Shown here in pieces: positions 34,003 through 44,926 of a DNA stretch of 64,000 nucleotides. The stretch lies in the NCBI GenBank assembly GCA_032433765.1, contig JAVIAB010000051.1, forward strand, positions 79,940,244 to 80,004,243. Direction: 5' to 3'. The stretch is from Megaustenia siamemsis. Taxonomy: Eukaryota > Mollusca > Gastropoda > Stylommatophora > Ariophantidae. Positions within the stretch are counted from its first letter, which is position 1, and each line of letters starts with the position of its first letter. The notes below the pieces were generated by a model. It had not been told where the DNA came from and did not search any database. It saw only the letters and a program-made list of their open reading frames with translations. The position numbers and the translations under genes were made by a program.

Positions 34003-34455
34003 GATCATCATCATCAAGTATGTGCCTGCCACTGTATGCGACCGTGTCTCTCCACACGTTTCTATCTCAACTTTGTTTATCAGTTCTGTTCTTAGCGTCT
34101 TACAATGCCATTCTCTTAAACTGTCTGATATATTTTCTCATTGTCTCTTCCCTCAGTTTTACCAGTTATCACATTCCAGTGTTCCCTTCTAATTATATGT
34201 CCAATAAAAACAGTAACGATTCTGGTGTTGGTTTTAAGCTTCTTTTTCCCATTTAGGACATTTTTGTCTCTCTTTTTTAACTGTCCACGTTATTCTCAAC
34301 ATTCTTCTATAAAACCTCATTTCTATGGCCTCCAACGATTCCCTGTCTTTGGTCCGAATGTCCAGGATTCACTTTCCTATGTCAAGACTGGCTCTATTTA
34401 ACAGTTTCCGTAACTCTTTTTTCTGCTGTTATCAATTGTTTACATAATATCGTTT
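34003..34455 (-). mobile_element. LINE-C 3' fragment
   Basis: Minus strand from tail gatcatcatcatcaagtatg through complement of the RRMLRI..W region to near the KRV.KC segment. Several frameshifts. Confidence 0.75.
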
Positions 34456-34635
34456 TCATGCCAACAATTAAATCAACTGAACAAACAAGGAAACCCCACA
34501 ACACATGGATAAAACAGCGTATCTCTGACAATTCTCTTTCTCTGTGTCAGCGCCTTATCTCACCACATTTCCGCTTTGGAAACAAGAAATTAAGCTCTTT
34601 GATGTGAAGAGCAATATTTCACAGGGTTCCGGATT

Positions 34636-35608
34636 AGTAACTAGCAAACTAAAGCAATAATAAAATATAACAAAGAGAACTCTACACCTGTTGATATAAA
34701 AGGAGAGTAAGCAGAGATGCAACCTACCACCAAGCTTGTTCAATCTATACACTGAGCAAATCTTTAAAAACATCACAGAGATGCCAGACCTAAACATTAA
34801 TGGAAAGATAATCGATAACCTAAGATATGCTGATGATACTGTATTACTAGTATCATAAAGATATATAATTACTTAATGAAATAAACATGATAAGCAAAAA
34901 ATATGGATTAGATATGAATTTTAAAAAAAAGACTAACTATAATAAGACATAATTATAAACAAAAATAATACTCAAAACCTACAAGTGGATATCAAAGTTG
35001 AAGATAAAACCTAGAGACAGTTCAGAGCAACAACTACCTATGAAATATTATAACTAGTGATGGAAAATGGAAAACTGAAATAAACAAACGAATAGGAATA
35101 GCAAAAAGTAATTTTTATGTCATGAAAAATATACTAACATCAAAACAGTTAACACCAGGTCTAAAACTAAGAATAGCAAAATGTTACGTCTTCTCATTAT
35201 TCCTGTACGATGTAACAACATGGACATTAGCCAAGAAAACAGAGCAGAAAATTTGAGCCTTTGAAATGTGGATTCATGGAAGAATAAGAAGAATTGTATG
35301 GAAAGAAAAGAAAACAAACGATGAAGTCTTTAAACAACTAAAAATGAAACGAGAACTACTAAACACAATTCAAACAAGAAATATCAGATTTTTGGGACAT
35401 GTTTAAAGACACAGCAGCCTACTAAAAATAATCTTGGAAGGGAAAATACAAGGTAAAAAAACACAGACCAAGACTATAACATGGATAAGAAACAAAAAAA
35501 AATGGACAAGTCAGCCTATGACAACCTGCGCCATCTAAGTAAGAGACAGCGGAATGGCGCTCCAAGGTAGCCAACCTTCGATGGGGAGACGACATGCGAT
35601 GATGATGA
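34636..35608 (+). mobile_element. LINE-B copy, decayed
   Basis: Begins at the ...AIIKYNKENSTPVDIK codons just before motif B and ends in the tail gcgatgatgatgatg. Motif B is frameshifted; the YADD motif (tatgctgatgatactgta, about 34826) survives in sequence. Indels throughout, no frame above 65 codons. Confidence 0.85.
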
Positions 35609-35637
35609 TGAACTAGCAAGCACAATAATAAATGAAT

Positions 35638-35990
35638 ATCCCTTGTGACCTAGACAATAAAACAGAACAGAGAATTGAAGCCTTTGAAATGTGCATATAT
35701 AGAAGAATAGGTAAAATTGGATGGAAGGACAAGAAAACAAACGATGAAGTCTTAAAACAACTAAAAATAAAAAGAGAACTACTAAGCACAATTCAAACAA
35801 GACAAATGCGATTTTTGGGCCATGTTAAAAGACACAACAGCCTACTAAAAATAATCCTGGAGGGGAAAATACAAGGTAAAAGAGGCAGAGGCAGACCAAG
35901 ATTAACATGGATGAGTAACATCAAAAATGGACAAATCAACCTATGACAACCTGCACCTTCGTTGCAGAGACGGCACTCGATGATGATGAT
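35638..35990 (+). pseudogene. LINE-B 3' fragment, frame mostly open
   Basis: Second LINE-B piece immediately after the one above. 104 codons stay open (NKTEQRIEAFEMCIYRRIGK ... GRGRPRLTWMSNI). Ends in cactcgatgatgatgatgga. A 5'-truncated, fairly young copy. Confidence 0.85.
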
Positions 35991-35999
35991 GGACCTATA

Positions 36000-37090
36000 C
36001 AATTACTAAATGTTGGCCGTGTCTTACTGACGCATGAAGCGTGGCGAGGAAAGGCATTATTCATCAGAGACGGTATGTTGTAGGTGGCAGAGGTGGGGAG
36101 TGTATGTCGCAAATAAATTGTTGACAATTAACTGGAAAGCAGGCAGGACCCCGGATACAAACATATTGGGGGCAAGCGGGTGGTTAAGCACACCAGTATG
36201 TGCTTTATTTTGCCTAACGCAGTTGCTAGTTACAGTTTAGATTGCTGTGTTAGGGTAAATCCTTTGGTGTTTTATCGTTCTCGAATTATTTTGTATTCCC
36301 TATAGTATTTTGTACTCCCTGCCAGTAAAGCAGTCAATGGCCGCAAATTTATCAATTTCTATGATTTTGCATGATCCGTGACCATCCGTTATAGGGTGAC
36401 CAAGTCTGACCCATACTGCTTTTATCTGTTTATGCTGTTTTTCGAAATTTCTGACTAATTGCATTCACTACTGCCATTAATGCGAACTCCAAGCTCTGGA
36501 TGGTCTCCAACAGCTGTCATCTATATGATTTCTTGTGCTGTTTCCGCAACATAAACAACGACGCGAGCTCAATCCTCTAAAATAGACGGGAACAAACCCC
36601 AGACGAGGGATTTCCCCCTGTATTAAATGTTTGTTTATTTAATACTGTCTTCTGTCCGTGCTTTTAACCCCCGCCCGGGGGGACCCTCAGCTTGGTATAG
36701 CTGCCTCTAGTGAAGCTCCCTTTGGCATAACTTGGTTGGGCCGGGGGTAGGGGGCGATCAGGACACTGGAGGCGTTGTACCTCGCCATGGTAAGAGCACT
36801 TTGACGAATGAAATATAATGTAGACAATGTTATTATTAGGAACTGGGTGTCCGAACGGAATATGGCAGTCAGTTGTTGTCTTGTGTGCGACGCTCTTTTG
36901 ATTATCTGTATGGTCGAGAGCTTTTCACACCATCAATCATAAAATTAAACACCAGCCAAAACATGTACAGTACGTGGCGACTGCATTAAACATGCGACCT
37001 TTATTCCCAGCGCGTGCTCAGCACCCGGCATGCGCCAGAAATGGGACAGTGCCATAATCTTGTGTTTTCTTCTGCTCCTGTTATTTAAAT
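36000..37090. other. Non-coding with a GC-rich block
   Basis: No gene recognised. 36660-36790 is much more GC-rich than its surroundings (cccccgcccggggggaccct). I cannot relate it to any element in the window; CpG-rich promoter or foreign repeat are both possible. Confidence 0.4.
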
Positions 37091-37097
37091 ACAGGGA

Positions 37098-37275
37098 ATG
37101 AAGCCGTGGTAGCGCAGCGGTTAGTGAACTTGTTAGGGGCAAATAGGTCGACACATCGACCGGCATCTAGATTTACCTGGCCTTAAATGTGTATCGGAGT
37201 TTATTCCTCTGTGAAAGATAGACGGCCTGGCGTAATGATGACCACATAACCCCCCCCCCCCCAAAAAAAAAAAAA
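37098..37275 (+). mobile_element. Diverged SINE1-like copy
   Basis: agccgtggtagcgcagcggttagtgaact matches the SINE1 head in part, then ggccttaaatgtgtatcgga, gcgtaatgatgaccacataa, ending in C and A runs. Box B is lost (tagatttacctgg). May be a subfamily. Confidence 0.65.
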
Positions 37276-37279
37276 AAAA

Positions 37280-38230
37280 TATTGGCGCTAGCATGTTGCT
37301 TTTAAGCCACGCTCGTGGTGTGACATGGTTCTTTCTTTCTTCTTTTAGCAGCATTGACGTGACAATCTCAGCGCCCTGTTAGAGGTAAGCTTATCAGGGA
37401 TGTGATACTGGTTGCACGCTCGTCTTGTTATACACATTTCTAAATTGGGGGGGGGGAGGGGGGTGTGCCAGTCTTTTGGCATTTATAGCATTTGGTGGTG
37501 TTTGTGGGAGGTGGGGGGGGATGAGGTGGATTATGGAGCCTGGAGTATAAAGACCACGTGACGTGCTGGCCAGGATTTTTATTTCAAACCTCCTACTCTT
37601 TTTTTTTTTTTTTTTAAACAGAGGGAGACAACAACAATTGTCTGACCCCATCGAGTTTCGAACTGGCGTTCAGTGCGTTGTAAAACGTCAGGCGCTGCCC
37701 ACTGGTAAAATAAATTGTTTGAAATTGTAGTGTCGGACTAAAAGGTTGAAATATCGCAGCCCAGCTGTAAATTGCGACACTACATTCGTAGCGTTCTTTT
37801 AATAGCGAGCGGAAATTAAACGTTTTCTTTGCGCTGTACCTGAGAATGCTTTTATTTTCCCCAACAAGGATGTGGCCATTAGAAATGTTTACCTGTTGTG
37901 TAGGTCTGTGGCTTAATTGTAGGTGGGCCCGAACATTTCTGATTTGCCTTAGCAAGTGCAGCGTTCAGTGTGTGTGTGTTTTTTTTTTTTTTTTTTAAAT
38001 ACATTTACGAGTAGCTTGCAAGGTTAGAAATTATTGGTTTATTAATTTTTGTGTGTGTTAAAGCTAGGAAACATCTTCCTTACTTTGGAGTCGATCAAAC
38101 ACATCGCTGATACCACAACGCTGATTTTGATGTGATATATGGAATTGTTCTGAAAACGTTCTGTGATTTGGATATTGCTAAATTTAGACAGACGATGTTC
38201 TTAGAAATAGAGATTGATATAATACATGTG
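37280..38230. other. Non-coding, no gene recognised
   Basis: Contains G-runs (37449-37470, 37510-37520) and two T-runs (37601, 37980). The open frames here are low-complexity or unmatched. Confidence 0.5.
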
Positions 38231-38239
38231 ACTGTAATA

Positions 38240-38375
38240 ACGTATACGTTTATGTTGTTTCAAACGTATACGTTTATGTTATTTCAAGCGTATACGTTTA
38301 TGTTGTTTCAAACTTATACTTTTATGTTATTTCAAGCGTATACGTTTATGTTGTTTCAAACGTATACATTTATGA
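38240..38375. repeat. 24-bp minisatellite, about 5.5 units
   Basis: Unit tatacgtttatgttgtttca plus four bases; the plus frame reads YTFMLFQT repeated, by virtue of period 24 only. Confidence 0.92.
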
Positions 38376-38399
38376 ACATATTTACATGTTATTCATCGC

Positions 38400-38950
38400 T
38401 GTAGTGTACCGTGGACATTATTTCATTCCACCGCTCATCATCCCACCCTCCCCATTCCCATAAAAACGTCATCACAGACTTATCTCACAAAGTTTTAATC
38501 CAGGATTATCCTGTTTTCTTCCAGTACAACCTGGGTTGTTATGGTGTCAACGCACGTAGAGATGATATCCGGTGACAGTTTATACTTATTTCCCCTTGTT
38601 TGAGAATTATGTCCCTTATCCTTCTCGGAAAATGGCGAGCCAGTTTTAACATGGCTTTAATAAATGACGTGGTAATAAATACAAGATTCAGATAGCAATA
38701 CAGAATATATAATTTCCTGCAAAATGCGTTGTGTGGAGAGAGAGGTTGACAAGATTGTCAAAATACGAGTACAACAAGATTAAGTGAATTTGCTTTCGAA
38801 AGTAAATGAAAGTTGTAGATGTATTTCTGTGTGAAAAAGTTATTTAGTTCACTTGTTAAATCAATCAGTTCTAATATAAGGCTTTGAAATGTGAAGACTC
38901 ACAATGAGTTGAATAAGCTCTCATTAATGAGTACTAATAGAGAATAGGGG
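38400..38950. other. Non-coding, no gene recognised
   Basis: Nothing recognised. Confidence 0.5.
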
Positions 38951-38972
38951 AATCGGTATCTCTTTTTGTAAG

Positions 38973-38974
<2 letters not shown>

Positions 38975-39047
<73 letters not shown>
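38975..39047. repeat. (AT)n microsatellite
   Basis: About 36 AT dinucleotides. It abuts the left edge of the inverted duplication below. Confidence 0.97.
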
Positions 39048-39049
<2 letters not shown>

Positions 39050-39419
39050 ACATGCAGACTGTCGCTAATGGATATTTCTCTCGCATACCTCAAACGATAG
39101 GAGAGTCAAAATAATAGATTAAAAATACAGACTTATAAAAGACAAACAATAGGTGGAGACTACAGAATAAAATACTAAGACAGTGGTCGTCAAACTGCGC
39201 TCGGCGGTGCCAATGCGTACCGCAACTGCCTGCTAGGGGCTCCGCGGACATTATTGTCATCATCATAAAGTGCCATGCTCGGCGTAAGTGATTCTTATCC
39301 ACAAATCTCTATCCAGTGTAACTCATCAACTTCGCCGCTGTTGTACCACAATGTTAAAAGCTGTCTAATATTTCTATATGTCGCCTGAGATCTCTCCTTC
39401 TTTTCATTGGAGCTTTGTG

Positions 39420-39420
<1 letters not shown>
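39048..39420 (-). repeat. Inverted duplication, copy 1 (empty-site copy)
   Basis: Reverse complement of segments now spread over 43130-44315 and 46706-46735. Shared words: gaggtatgcgagagaaatat, ttataagtctgtattttt, cgaccactgtcttag / tgaccactgtcttag, and the hAT-type end with cagtggtcgtcaaac. At the point where copy 2 carries the DDE transposon, copy 1 has a single TA (atccatTAgcgacagtc in copy-2 orientation). At the LINE-E point copy 1 is also uninterrupted. Confidence 0.82.

Positions 39421-39470
<50 letters not shown>
39420..39470. repeat. (AT)n microsatellite
   Basis: Interrupted AT run that truncates the hAT-derived part of the inverted duplication. Confidence 0.95.
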
Positions 39471-39471
<1 letters not shown>

Positions 39472-39666
39472 CTTCTTCCTCTCCTGGGATCATAGCTCAT
39501 TCAGACTAGGACTCCAGTCTCTCATATGAAGGAAGCTGTCTAAGTGATTCGAATGCCCCATATAGTTTCTCTTCCAGGTAGGTGGGTGTGGACCACATTG
39601 CCCTTCTCAGGTCTGTGTACTGGGGGCAATCCTGTATAACATGTTTTGTTGTCATGTTATCCAGTG

Positions 39667-39775
39667 TACGGGTGTCCGGTTAGCGCAATCGATAGGCGGT
39701 TGGCTTACCACGGCAACAGCCGGGGTTCGTACCCTGGCGAGGACACCTGGGTTTTACTAATTCCCTAAAAATTAG
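39667..39775 (+). mobile_element. Second tRNA-like head of a composite SINE
   Basis: gtgtccggttagcgcaatcg carries a box A; ggggttcgtaccctgg carries box B. The first six bases gtgtcc pair with the ggacac that closes the 75-base unit, an acceptor-like stem. The anticodon arm is not canonical. It is joined by a short linker (ctgggttttactaattccct...) to SINE1, and a single TSD encloses both. Confidence 0.75.
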
Positions 39776-40039
39776 TAGGAGCCGCGATAGCTCAGTGGTT
39801 AGTGAACTGGACTACTACGGACAAGGGGTAGGGTTCGATCCCAACCGACGGCTCCGGGTTCACCCAGCCTTAAATGGGTACCGGATTTTTTCTGGGAAAG
39901 TAAAAGCAGCACGGGCGTAATACCGACCACATTACCCCAAAAATCATGTGCTGAAGGTCTGTAAAATATAGGGTCACTAACACCATATTTCCCTATACGC
40001 CACTTGGCGTGACGGGGGGTACTTTACTTTACTTTTTAC
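39776..40039 (+). mobile_element. SINE1 part of the composite SINE
   Basis: Complete SINE1 with box A, box B, body and a (TTTAC)n tail. The TSD ttatccagtg lies at 39657-39666, before the extra head, and at 40040-40049, after this tail; none is found at 39776. The unit therefore probably inserted as one piece into LINE-D. Confidence 0.92.
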
Positions 40040-40999
40040 TTATCCAGTGGCATTGGCTGGTGGTTCCTATTTTGAGTTTGGTGAACATGTGGTTTCTCAT
40101 TTTGTTGTGGCCAGTGCGTAGGCGAAGTATGATGACTTGATCACGCCTTGAAAGTTGGAGGTATCCATCCCTCTCATTACACTTTGGGTGTTCTTGTTTC
40201 CATTTTCATGGTATTGGCCTTTGGTGATGGATTTGGCTTCTTCGTAGCTGACCAGATGGTTCTCTTGTGGTAATCTCCCTCCTTCTTTAGCTAATTTGTC
40301 TGCGCCTTCGTTTCCGTGTATATTACAGTGTGATGGTATCCACTGGATGACGAACTCTCTGGAAGTTATTGCACAGTTGGTCTAGGGTTGTTCTCAAGTC
40401 GTCTAGCTCACTGTTCCTGGGTTTTTTTTTTAGCTGTTAGGACTGACAGTGCATCAGTCAGTATCACCAATTTCTTGTGCATGTTATTTTTGTGCTGGAT
40501 AGCCAGTTTTGCAGCGTCTTTGAGGGCTTCAGTTTTTGCTTTCTAGTTGTTTGAGAATTTCCCATTAGCTATTGACTTGGTGATCTATTCCTGGTTATTC
40601 AGCCGCAAGAACACACCTCCTCCTCCATTTCTGGTGGCATTTGTGGCATCTGTGTATATGTGTGACCAGGAGTCCTGTAGGTAGTTGTCACTTGCGTGTT
40701 TTTCTGCTATGTGTTTTCTCTGTGTGTCTTTTTGGGTGCCTTATTTCATGATTCCTATTATGTCTTCCTTAAGTTCTGGTATTTTGTGTTTCCCATGAGG
40801 AGTCATAACAGATGGACTTATGGGTTTCGGCATTGTTTGGGACAGTACTGCGTCACTAGTCGCCAGTTCTTTAGACATTGCAGCGAAGGTGTTCCTCTTT
40901 AGTCTTCCATTTCCGAAACCAGTTATTACCTGGTGCATGGGGTGGTTAGGGAGCCCTTTATATTTCTCCCCTTGTTGCATTGTGTGTGTATATAAATAT

Positions 41000-41512
41000 G
41001 TATAGTCGATCAGTCTATATATGGTGGGTTTAGAGATAGATTGGTAGATCGGTTAAGGATGGAGACACAATCTTTTCTGTTTATTTCTATAATAATAGTC
41101 TTTGCTACTTGTAGAATATTGTACTTAATTATCAGCTGATAATTGAAGTAATCATATATTTTTAAGTGAATGAAAACCAACAGCGCAGATAGTAAAGTCC
41201 AATTTCAAATCTAATTGACACAATTCTCATAGAGAATAACACAGGAGAATAACAATTTATTATTAGCTGTAAATTAAGATCTGCTGGACAATTGAATGCA
41301 TTTGTTTGACTAATCTATGACCTCTGTACTTCATTCCCTGACGTGTAACCGTGCTTTTCACATTTTGTATATTATTAAACTGTTTAGATTTGTCCATAAG
41401 AGTTGTGTTAATTACTCTTTGCGCGGTCTTCGACAGACATCACCACCATTTTGTTTCATGTTTGTTAATACTGAAAAATGCGTTTTTGAAAAACATTTGT
41501 CAAACTAATAGG
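41000..41512. other. Non-coding, no gene recognised
   Basis: AT-rich. Nothing recognised. Confidence 0.5.
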
Positions 41513-41516
41513 TACA

Positions 41517-42618
41517 GTCCTAGTTTATGGACATAAATTAAAGTAGTGTCCCATTAGCTGGCGTCAGAATAAAACTACAGTTGTTTTCAAATAAAAAAAA
41601 TATCTCTATGATCATCGGTCATTTCATTGAGTGCCTTTTCCACAACGAAGGTTGGCTACCATGGATCGCCATTCTACTCTGCTTCTTGCCTTGATGGTGC
41701 AGGCTGTCATAGATTGACTTGTCTATCTTTTGATGTTACTCGTCCATGTTAGTCTTGGTCTGCCTCTGCCTCTTTTACCTTGTATTTTCCCGTCCAATAT
41801 TACTTTTAGTAGGCTGTTGTGTCTTTTAACATGCCCAAAAAAATTCATTTGTCTTGTCTTAATTGTATTTAGTAGTTCTCTTTTTATTTTCAGTTGTTTT
41901 AAAACTTCATCGTTTGTTATCTTTTCTTTCCATCCAATTCTACCTATTCTTCTATAAATCCACATTTCACAGGATTCAATTTTCTTTTCTGTTTTCTTGT
42001 CTAATGTCCATGTTTCTGCACCATATAGGAATATTGAGAAGATGTAACATTTTGCCATTCTTAGTTTCAGCCCTGTTGATATTTGTTTTGTTGTTAGTAT
42101 ATTTTTCATGGCATTAAAATTACTTTTTGTCATACCTATTCTTTTGTTTATTTCAATTTTGCATTTTCCATCATTGGTTATAGTATGTCTCAGGTAGTTG
42201 TAGCTCTGGACTGTCTCCAGATGTATTCCCTCAACTGTGATATTTAATTGTAAGTCTTGAGAATTTTCTTTGTTTATGATCATAGTTTTAGTCTTTTTGA
42301 TATTCATTTCTAGTCCATATTTTTTGCTTGTTATGTTTATCACATTAAGCAATTGTTGTAGGTCTTTAGGATTTTCTGCTAGTAGAACAAGTATCATCAG
42401 CATATCTTAGGTTATTGATTATTGAATCCTTCCCTATCATCATATTACCGATCGCCGGTATTAACGGTATAAGTAACGTAATTTATTTTATTTTTTGATT
42501 ATGATTTGTATTGGGTTACGGTTAAGGACAGATTAACGAACCACCGAATAAAGTGCGATGTTACTCAAGGGAACGCTACTCTTCCGAACTGAAATAATTT
42601 ATGTCCCTATACTAGTAC
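41517..42618. mobile_element. TIR element M1, copy 1, split by LINE-B
   Basis: Left end gtcctagtttatggacataa and right end ttatgtccctatactagtac are inverted relative to each other. Inner words gccgaataaagtgc (here accgaataaagtgcgatg), gttactcaaggg and cgctactcttccgaactgaa match 60121-60470. No coding capacity: a MITE. LINE-B occupies 41632-42430; copy 2 gives the uninterrupted form. Confidence 0.8.
41632..42430 (-). pseudogene. LINE-B copy, 226-codon open stretch
   Basis: Best-preserved C-terminal half of LINE-B. It starts within the catalytic motif region (YADDT, frameshifted just after) and stays open for 226 codons to the C-terminal module GKRGRGRPRLTWTSNIKR (41723-42403). It contains YIFSIFLYGAETWTLDKK and RRIGRIGWKEKITNDEV. 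The polymerase core before YADD is missing, so inactive. The ends show gatcatcggt / gatcgccggt, a possible imperfect TSD within M1. Confidence 0.9.
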
Positions 42619-42652
42619 CTAACCAACTATTTCATGAAGTAGTATCTTAGTC

Positions 42653-43401
42653 CTGCGGTCGTCAAACTTTTTTTTTCGGCCAGCGAAGCCCTCTTAACCA
42701 CAAATCACCGTGGCAGTACCTTATATCAACAATGTTTAAAAAAAAAAACAACCCATATCTAAATAACATTATAATGGCATGTTTAACATGTTAAATTGAT
42801 TGCGGAGGTAAATAAAGTAACGTTTTAGGTATAAATTAAATAGATCCGTATCAAACCCGTAATTTAAATTAAAAAAAAATAACTGAATCAACTTACATTG
42901 TGATATTTTTGTCCTGTAACAGAGGCATTGTGAAGAATGAGCTTGTTTCGTTCTCATTAGGTGTTCAAATCTGGGCACAAGTTTGGAAATTGCTATTTTA
43001 ATCTCAATTTTTTTGCAGCGTTCAAATGTCATCTGCAATTGGTTTTGTTGGCTGCCAATGCTGCTAGTTTCACATAAGTAGGTAGTCATAAAATTATGAA
43101 GAAAGGAATTACAACTCGCAGGGCATTCCTGCATACTTCGGGGTATTCATGTTTTACAAAGCTGCCATGAAAAGAGCGAAAGAAAAATCTCAGGCGACAT
43201 AGAGAAATACAATTAGACAGATTAACATTGTGGTACAACAGCGGCGAAGGTGATGAGTTAAACTGTAGATAGTTTTGTGGATCAGCATCACCTACGCCGG
43301 GCATGGCACGTTATGATGATGATGACAATAATGTCCGCGGAGACACTAGCAGGTGCTTGCGGCACACTGGGGCACCATGGAGCACGGTTTGATGACCACT
43401 G
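42653..43401. mobile_element. hAT-like non-autonomous element, 749 bp
   Basis: Ends ctgcggtcgtcaaac and gtttgatgaccactg are inverted with three mismatches. The 8-mer tcttagtc flanks both sides exactly (42645-42652, 43402-43409). No transposase. Its right third (43130-43330) contains a LINE-type 3' end with an (ATG)n tail (ttatgatgatgatgac), so a LINE fragment is nested. The right part is shared with 39181-39420. Confidence 0.85.
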
Positions 43402-43434
43402 TCTTAGTCACATCTATTTTTGTTCTTTAGTCTC

Positions 43435-44215
43435 CATCTAAGAAACATGTTGCATGGGCAACAACTAGTCCCTTTTTTGCTGCCCAAGTTCGCGCCCTGG
43501 AGAAGACACTCCAGAATCGCCATTTTGGTGTCGACAGGTTACCATCCACACCTGCCACACAAGTGAAACCAAGAGACTCACAAACAACGTAGGTTACGCT
43601 GGTTTGGCAATGTACGCCGTATGAAAGATGGCCGCATACCGAAAAATATACTTTATGGACAACTGGCAGATGGTAAATGAACTAGGGGGCGCCCAAAACT
43701 TCGATTTGTAGACGTATGTAAACGCGACATGAAGACTCAGAACATAAACCCTGCAGCCTGGGAAGAATAGCTGCAGAAAAACAATATCTGGAAACACACT
43801 CTAAAGGTTCACCTTAAACATGAAGCAGACATATTCACAGAGAAAGAGAATACACGATGAAAGAAAGGAAAAGACAAAATAACATTTCTAGTAAAAAAAA
43901 AAAAATGTTAAAGTACACCCGTCACGTCAAGTGGCGTATAGGGAATATGGTGTTAGTGACCATACATTTTACAGACCTTCGGCACATGATTTTTGGGGTA
44001 ATGTGGTCGGTATTATGCCCGTGCTGCTTCACTTTACCAGTAAAAATTCCGGTACCCATTAAAGGCTGGGTGAACCCGGAAGCCGTCGGTTGGGATCGAA
44101 CGCCACCCCTTGTCCTTTGTAGTCCAGTTCACTAACCGCTGAGCTATCGCGGCTCCCTAACATTTCTAGGCGCACTGAAAAATCCATAGTCAACTATGAC
44201 TGGCGGAGGCTACTA
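43435..44215 (+). pseudogene. LINE-E 3' fragment, split by SINE1 (family description)
   Basis: C-terminal LINE module in frames broken by stops: RWFGNVRRMKDGRIPKNILY, GQLADGK, RGRPKLRFVDVCKRDMKTQN and NPAAWEE. After the SINE the 3' end finishes with aatccatagtcaactatgac. The LYGQL..GRPKLRF..VCKRDMK order separates this family from LINE-A to C. Relative to the paralogous copy at 39130-39180 it is an insertion. Confidence 0.8.
43893..44157 (-). mobile_element. SINE1 copy with 12-bp TSD inside LINE-E
   Basis: Flanked by taacatttctag at 43881-43892 and 44158-44169. Full-length; the T tail reads as a run of 13 A on the plus strand. Confidence 0.95.
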
Positions 44216-44559
44216 CCAAGACTCCAATTATTTTTTGGTCTTTTATAAGTCTGTATTTTTTATTTATTATTTTGACTTTCGTATCGTTTGAGGTATGCGA
44301 GAGAAATATACATTATAGTCCGTTCAGATTCGTTTGCCGAGATGTTATGATTTATAATTCAAAAAGTTCTTGATGATTTCACATGATTTTTGGCATACGG
44401 TGTTAAAATGTCCATGTCACGAGAACATATGTGTTACTCGATGTCTAGCTATAACGGTTTTCTTAAAGCGGCGAATTCCTTTGATCTTTGCCCATGTAAC
44501 TATTATTTTGACCCTAATCAAAATGTTTTACAGTAATCTAGTGCAACGATGACCCATAG

Positions 44560-44850
44560 GCGTGTCCATAAAATTTTTACTTGGTGGCAAGTATACAAAT
44601 TTTAAATTATATATAGAACTTTTGTTCGTAGAGTCAATTTGATATAGTTCCCTGCTCTTGGTGTGAGTTTCCCAAATGTTGTCGCTGCCTTTCAAATACG
44701 TACATTTAGTTCCTCATCTAAGGAAAGTGTGGCTGTAATAGTGGATCCAAGATAGCTGAACTTCTGTACTGACTCAAGCAGGCTTCCATTCAAAGTAATG
44801 GTTGTTGGTTTGCTTATAACATATTTTTGATTGCTTGGGTGGTCTTGAAC
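44560..44850 (-). mobile_element. LINE fragment inside the DDE transposon
   Basis: Minus strand codes, with two stops, TITLNGSLLESVQKFSYLGS, then TITATLSLDEELNVRI and KAATTFGKLTPRAGNYIKLT, the segment between catalytic core and C-terminal module of a LINE. It lies between the transposase stop and the transposon's left end, so it did not break the gene. Confidence 0.75.
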
Positions 44851-44926
44851 AATAAACTGTTTAACAAATCAACTAGGAAATTTTGCAAATCAAACTATTT
44901 ATCTGTAGACTTAATCAGAGTAATGA

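Larger units (their letters stand above)
39472..40990 (-). pseudogene. LINE-D copy 2, split by a composite SINE
   Basis: Minus strand. The linker KGLPNHPMHQVITGFGNG (40741-40980) leads to an RNase H domain seen in pieces: HIYTDATNA (first Asp), KTEALKDAAKLA (Glu), VILTDALSVL (Asp) and QWIPSHCNIHGNEGADKLAK (His, Asp). Then follow an RLRTGHN-like segment and, on the far side of the SINE insertion, VIQDCPQYTDLRRAMW to PSYERLES and a stop near 39500. At least five frameshifts or stops. The reverse-transcriptase core is not present. Same family as 15285-18945. Confidence 0.85.

Noticed and set aside
38899..39093. ORF with a long Ile-Tyr repeat
   Set aside because: Translation of the (AT)n microsatellite.
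39667..39745. Possible functional tRNA gene
   Set aside because: It has box A, box B and a closing stem, but the anticodon and T arms do not form properly, and it is joined to a SINE within one TSD.
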